The position numbers were made by a program, and so were the translations under genes. Below, one piece after another: positions 5,826 to 6,318 of a stretch of DNA of 6,318 bases. The notes under the pieces were generated by a model, which saw nothing but the letters and a program-made list of their open reading frames with translations, was not told the origin of the DNA and did not search any database. This stretch comes from Candidatus Izemoplasmatales bacterium. GTDB lineage: Bacteria > Bacillota_I > Bacilli_A > Izemoplasmatales > Hujiaoplasmataceae. The DNA lies in NCBI GenBank assembly GCA_028699855.1, contig JAQVTV010000059.1, positions 1 to 6,318 on the forward strand, in the 5' to 3' direction. Within the stretch, counting starts at the first letter, position 1, and every line of letters starts with the position of its first letter.

Positions 5826-6318
5826 TCAATCCTTTTTTCTGACACCATCAAGATATTTGACTGCCGACAGCGCGGCAATCGCGCCGTCGGATATCGCTGT
5901 CACGATGTAGCGATGATCCTTCTTGGTCACATCTCCTGCGGCGTAGAGCCCAGGGACAGATGTGGCCATATCTCGATCAACCGCTATGAACCCTTCGCCA
6001 TCGTGGATCGACAAATGATCCGCATATGCCGTGTTCGCGAGGTTGCCCGAATAGATGAACGCTCCTTGAGCGGGAATCATGGTGTGTTCGTGGGTCAGAA
6101 GATTCACGACCTCGACGTGTGTGAGTGTGTCCTCGCCGTGGAACCGAACGACCCGCGTTGACGCGAGATGTGTGATACGTGGCACTTCATGGACCCGTTC
6201 AATCATTCCCTTGATCGCTGTATACTCCGACAAATCATGGATGATCGTCACGGACTTCACCGTTTGGACCAGATACAGACTTTCTTCAAGTGCCGCGTCG
6301 CCTCCACCGATAACAACG
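5826..6318 (-). CDS. trxB: Thioredoxin-reductase-like flavoprotein (N-terminal part outside window)
   Basis: The frame is open to the right edge, so the N-terminal FAD-binding part, and probably the redox CxxC, lie outside; 163 C-terminal codons are present. The visible part starts in the pyridine-nucleotide domain with VVIGGGDAALEE, the glycine-rich dinucleotide motif found in TrxB. Near the end TSVPGLYAAGDVT is the second FAD-binding signature, followed by YIVTAISDGAIAALSAVKYL. Classical TrxB reduces thioredoxin with NADPH. Here the segment expected to read HRRxxxR (the 2'-phosphate-binding arginines) reads HDLSEYT, so NADPH specificity is doubtful. NADH, ferredoxin or another donor, or a ferredoxin-NADP reductase-like role, are alternatives. 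An internal GTG at 6260 is not the start, because conserved sequence continues upstream of it. whiA follows after 5 bases, so the two are cotranscribed. The symbol is provisional. Confidence 0.85.
   Translation of the reverse strand, partial: VVIGGGDAALEESLYLVQTVKSVTIIHDLSEYTAIKGMIERVHEVPRITHLASTRVVRFHGEDTLTHVEVVNLLTHEHTMIPAQGAFIYSGNLANTAYADHLSIHDGEGFIAVDRDMATSVPGLYAAGDVTKKDHRYIVTAISDGAIAALSAVKYLDGVRKKD

Noticed and set aside
5821..5829. TTG at 5829 as the start of whiA
   Set aside because: The Shine-Dalgarno-like AAAGGA touches the TTG but is well spaced for the ATG at 5820, and WhiA proteins begin at that Met-Ser-Phe.
5826..6260. GTG at 6260 as the start of a separate 144-residue protein
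   Set aside because: The frame continues upstream through the conserved GGGDAALEE motif to the window edge, so this is an internal codon of the reductase.

Overview
This window looks like a piece of chromosome from a low-GC Gram-positive bacterium (Bacillota, or a Mollicutes-related lineage such as the Acholeplasma/Izemoplasma side). The evidence is a WhiA regulator, strong AGGAGG-type ribosome binding sites, sigma-A-like promoters, class II serine tRNA genes with encoded CCA, and moderate to low GC content. TGA is the stop codon of four of the six protein genes, so the standard bacterial code applies and a Mycoplasma/Spiroplasma-type code (TGA = Trp) is excluded. The exact lineage is an inference.

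Every recognisable gene is on the minus strand, so transcription runs from high to low coordinates. In that order the window holds: the C-terminal half of a thioredoxin-reductase-like flavoprotein (runs off the right edge); whiA, 5 bases later; acpS, overlapping whiA by an ATGA; a membrane-anchored thioredoxin-like protein with its own weak promoter and a clear intrinsic terminator; tex, an RNA-binding S1/YqgF protein with its own promoter; a six-helix membrane protein of unknown function with an extended -10 promoter and an excellent Shine-Dalgarno; a dyad that can act as its terminator and that also contains a promoter for the next genes; then tRNA-Ser(GCU) and tRNA-Ser(GGA). The last 385 bases (positions 1-385) are AT-rich with no convincing gene. 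They hold a possible insertion-sequence end and a nested hairpin that may terminate the tRNA transcript.

The reductase, whiA and acpS form a tight unit linking redox, cell-division/sporulation-type regulation and activation of acyl carrier protein. The thioredoxin-like gene follows after 74 bases with no terminator between, so partial read-through from the unit is plausible. The reductase-like protein lacks the arginines that normally bind the NADPH 2'-phosphate, and a membrane-tethered thioredoxin with a CTAC active site lies about 1.4 kb downstream. That pairing is the most interesting biology here. Otherwise this is ordinary housekeeping sequence, and I see no sign of a defence system, CRISPR array, prophage or other previously undescribed multi-gene system.
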